Positions 61,441 through 64,000 of a DNA stretch of 64,000 nt are shown one piece after another (position 1 is the stretch's first letter; the number at the start of each line of letters is the position of its first letter). Origin of the DNA: Torreya grandis (taxonomy: Eukaryota > Streptophyta > Pinopsida > Cupressales > Taxaceae); contig JARHVA010002424.1 in the NCBI GenBank assembly GCA_037957365.1, positions 2,027,001 through 2,091,000 of the forward strand. The letters run 5' to 3'. The notes below the pieces were generated by a model. That model was not told where the DNA came from. It did no database searches and saw nothing but the letters and a program-made list of their open reading frames with translations. The translations under genes were made by a program, and so were the position numbers.

Positions 61441-63200
61441 AATGAGTGTAAGATGACCACAAGCCCTATGATTATGCCACATGGCACAATCATGTTTGAT
61501 CAAGAATAGACCCAAATAATTAGTATGATACCATGTGGCATCATCCCATTATACATATAGCATAGACCGATTGAACAAGGGACCTCCGCATGGATCTTGA
61601 TGATGTTAGTAAGAGTCATGAGCCTAAATTTGATGGGCATATTCCTATCAATAAACCATCAATCCTAGGTCTCAAAACATTTGGAGTATACTACATATCA
61701 CCAATCAACACATGACATGTGGCATAGGATTCTCTAAATGAAAAATATTATTTTATCTTTCTCACATTAATTTTCCATTATATGCTTTATGCCTTAGCTA
61801 TTTTTGATGTTACAGTTATCCATTTTCATTAAAGTGTGTAATTCAAAGTCTGTAGTGAGGATTCAATGAAGATTTGATAAATATTTGACAACTAGAAGCA
61901 TCTCATAAAGCTTAGACTAGGAAAAAATCCAAAAATCAACTAAGGCATTTGGAACCTTTGAGATCTATGATTGTGTCATGTGGCACAACTATGAGAAGTT
62001 AGGGGTCATAGAATAATGAATAAATGCTAGGATTTCATGTTCCCTCAAACACCATAAACCATCAGATATTTTAGATTTATGGTTCATAGGGGTCAATTTA
62101 TCATGGATGAAAGATAGCCTATTGAATCTATTGTCAAAACCTAAAGGCCCATGATGATGCTATGTGGTGCCATCATAGAGGCTAATAGCCAACAAAAGGT
62201 CTAAGAATAATGAAGTATCCCTTGGGGGCCTAAATCTATGAGATGATACCACATGGCATCATCCTATCAACCTACTAATGTTATCAAGTCCCCTTGGTAT
62301 AAATTTGATGAGTGTCTACTTGTCAATAGGATGTCAAGATAGTATCTTTGAACTAATGAGGGTTAGCCATGTGGTAAAAGCAAGGGTTTAAATTTGATGC
62401 CTATCTACCCATCACCAGCCCATCACTATATGAATGAATTATTCAACTAAAACATCCTTATTTATTTATTGCATTTTAATGCTTTACCTTAGATTTTTTT
62501 ATGAGATTATACTATTCATTGAAAATATAAAAATTTATATGTTTTTTGTATAATTTTGATAAATATAATTACCTAGAGATAATCTATGCTTGTTGAAAAT
62601 GTCTTATTTAATGTTAAAATTTATTTTTTATTTTATCTTGGATAACTTATTAATGGATCTTCACTTTATAATCTATGTTTTTGACTTAATCAATGCCTTT
62701 CTTTCTTGTAGGGTGCCAAGATTCAACAAAGACTTGATAAATGGAAGTATCCTATTTTTCACAACCAATATAATACACCTAATCAACTAAGCCTTTAGAT
62801 TACAATATTTCCTCTTAGCTATCTAACCTCCAAATTAATAATTCAAATTCACATTACCTTTTTAAAAATAGGAGATTGAATAAAAATCTAAGTAAATAAG
62901 GCCCCAAATATATGAGATCATGCCACATGGTACAATTTCAAGAGGTCATACCTATGAAAATAAAATTAAAATTGAATGGATCCCTAAAACCTAAAAGCTT
63001 GAGTTGAATCCATGTGGAACTATCTCATGAGCTAATAAATCAATTAAATAATTATTTATCATTCAAGCCATGAGAAACCATTAGTCATTTGATCTCTCAG
63101 ATCAATGGCTTGCTAGTGTTGAATGCCACCAAAAGAAATAAATCTAAGAAGGTGCCCTAAAGGTTGAAGGCCTATGATGATGTTACATGGTACCATCAAG
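61441..63200. repeat. Dispersed near-palindromic repeat centred on CACATG/CATGTG
   Basis: At least eight occurrences of a word like atgccacatggcaccat, in either arrangement, usually preceded by ctatgatgat or ctatgagat: about 61474, 61530, 61973, 62159, 62247, 62919, 63008 and 63182. Spacing is irregular (60-660 bp). No open frame runs through them. Confidence 0.7.
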
Positions 63201-63271
63201 GGTATCAATATCTATGATGGATGCGAAAGGATATTGAAGGTCCAAGTCGTACCAAAATGTCAAGTACTATC
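63201..63271. other. Left flank of LTR copy D
   Basis: No primer-site motif is present at the junction. Confidence 0.4.
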
Positions 63272-64000
63272 TATATGCAATCAAAAATACATCATGTCTA
63301 TAAATCAATCCTAACTTGGAGAAGATAGAGCATACTTGCACTTTTGATTAGGAATACATTTACTAAGAAAGGGCATGACCAATATGGTGATCCACTAGAC
63401 TTGATTAATGGATCACTTATCATAATACACAATTATAGTAAGGGTTATAAAGATTATATTCTAATAAAATCACACAAAAACCCTAAAATAATCCTAGGTT
63501 TAATGTTCACTCTATTCTAATAAACAATAAAGTAAATCTAATATAGTGCACACAAAAGCTTTTGGAATACTATGAGGGGTTAATAAAGAAATAAAAAAAT
63601 GTATACGGAAATATTAATTAAGATAAGTATGAGTAATACCCTACTACATGTAATATGAAGAGTAATATTATTTGAGCCAATACTTATGTTACTTCTATCT
63701 ACTAAAAGAGAGGGGAACAAAGTTAGGATATACTTACCTGAATGTGAACCCCTCATGACCCATTATCTCCCTTGGCCAAATGGGATTTGAAAGAGGTTTT
63801 TTTGGTTTATAAGGATCACTAATAAAGGCCAAATCATCCAAAACTTATCCACAAGACTAGATTCTCTTAGTAGAAACCCTAAGCTAAGACTCCTCAAGTA
63901 GAATGGTGGAAGAGTAGATTATAAAAAAATATGAGTGAATAATAACTCTTGATTTCATATTTAAATAATGATTAAATGATCTTGTATTTATATGTATATC
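63272..64000 (-). mobile_element. Gypsy LTR copy D, cut by window end
   Basis: Starts tatatgcaat, aligned with the TGTATG start of copies A-C, and follows them for 729 bp up to the TATA-like position near the window end. Shared phrases include catcatgtctataaatcaat, ggcatgaccaatatgg and ctcccttggccaa. The lack of a primer-site motif on the left fits a 3' LTR of a minus-strand element continuing right, or a solo LTR. Confidence 0.8.

Overview
The window is intergenic DNA from a repeat-rich plant nuclear genome. It is very AT-rich (about 30% G+C by eye). The supporting evidence is decayed Ty3/Gypsy and Ty1/Copia LTR retrotransposons with plant-type primer sites, a plant mobile domain (PMD) relic and long dinucleotide microsatellites. 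I cannot name the species; a large-genome seed plant is the best guess. I found no intact protein-coding gene, no tRNA or rRNA gene, and no bacterial-type system. Every long reading frame that I recognise is a broken transposon or PMD gene. In the clearest frames the stops sit mostly where related proteins have Gln or Arg, and zinc-knuckle cysteines have become tyrosine, as expected from long-term deamination of methylated cytosine.

Layout. 1-1835: leader, primer-binding site and 5' LTR (copy A) of a minus-strand Gypsy family whose body lies left of the window. 3.4-12.2 kb: a plus-strand Tat-lineage Gypsy element (gag, protease, RT, two RNase H domains, integrase). Its 3' part is split by a second minus-strand Gypsy element at 12658-21328 (LTR copies B and C, candidate target duplication tgaat/tgaag, decayed gag). 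The host element resumes at 21.3 kb with hairpin and tandem arrays and a candidate 3' LTR from about 23.3 kb. 24.4-29.6 kb: unassigned. 29.7-32.4 kb: a second Gypsy pol (RT, RNase H, integrase) of a different type. 32.4-39.9 kb: mostly unassigned, with a possible PMD fragment near 36.3 kb, a (GT)30 tract, minisatellites and a repeat copy shared with 14.9-15.3 kb.

39907-42052: a compact minus-strand LTR element (two LTRs of about 928 bp around only 291 bp). 42053-51310: a gag-only minus-strand Copia element with unusually long LTRs (at least 3.2 kb). 51.3-53.5 kb: relic sharing modules with the Tat element's 3' region. 54.3-56.0 kb: PMD pseudogene on the minus strand. 57.8-58.4 kb: a 54-bp minisatellite interrupted by a compound (AC)n-(GT)n-(GA)n tract that can fold as a long hairpin. 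61.4-63.2 kb: a dispersed near-palindromic repeat. 63272-end: a fourth copy (D) of the minus-strand Gypsy LTR.

The pieces do not work together as a pathway. The window is a record of nested insertion followed by decay. The most unusual items are the short quasi-palindromic motif scattered through the minus-strand Gypsy LTRs and leader, the hairpin arrays in the Tat element's 3' region, the repeated LTR hairpin in the gag-only Copia element, and the CACATG-centred repeats at 61.4-63.2 kb.
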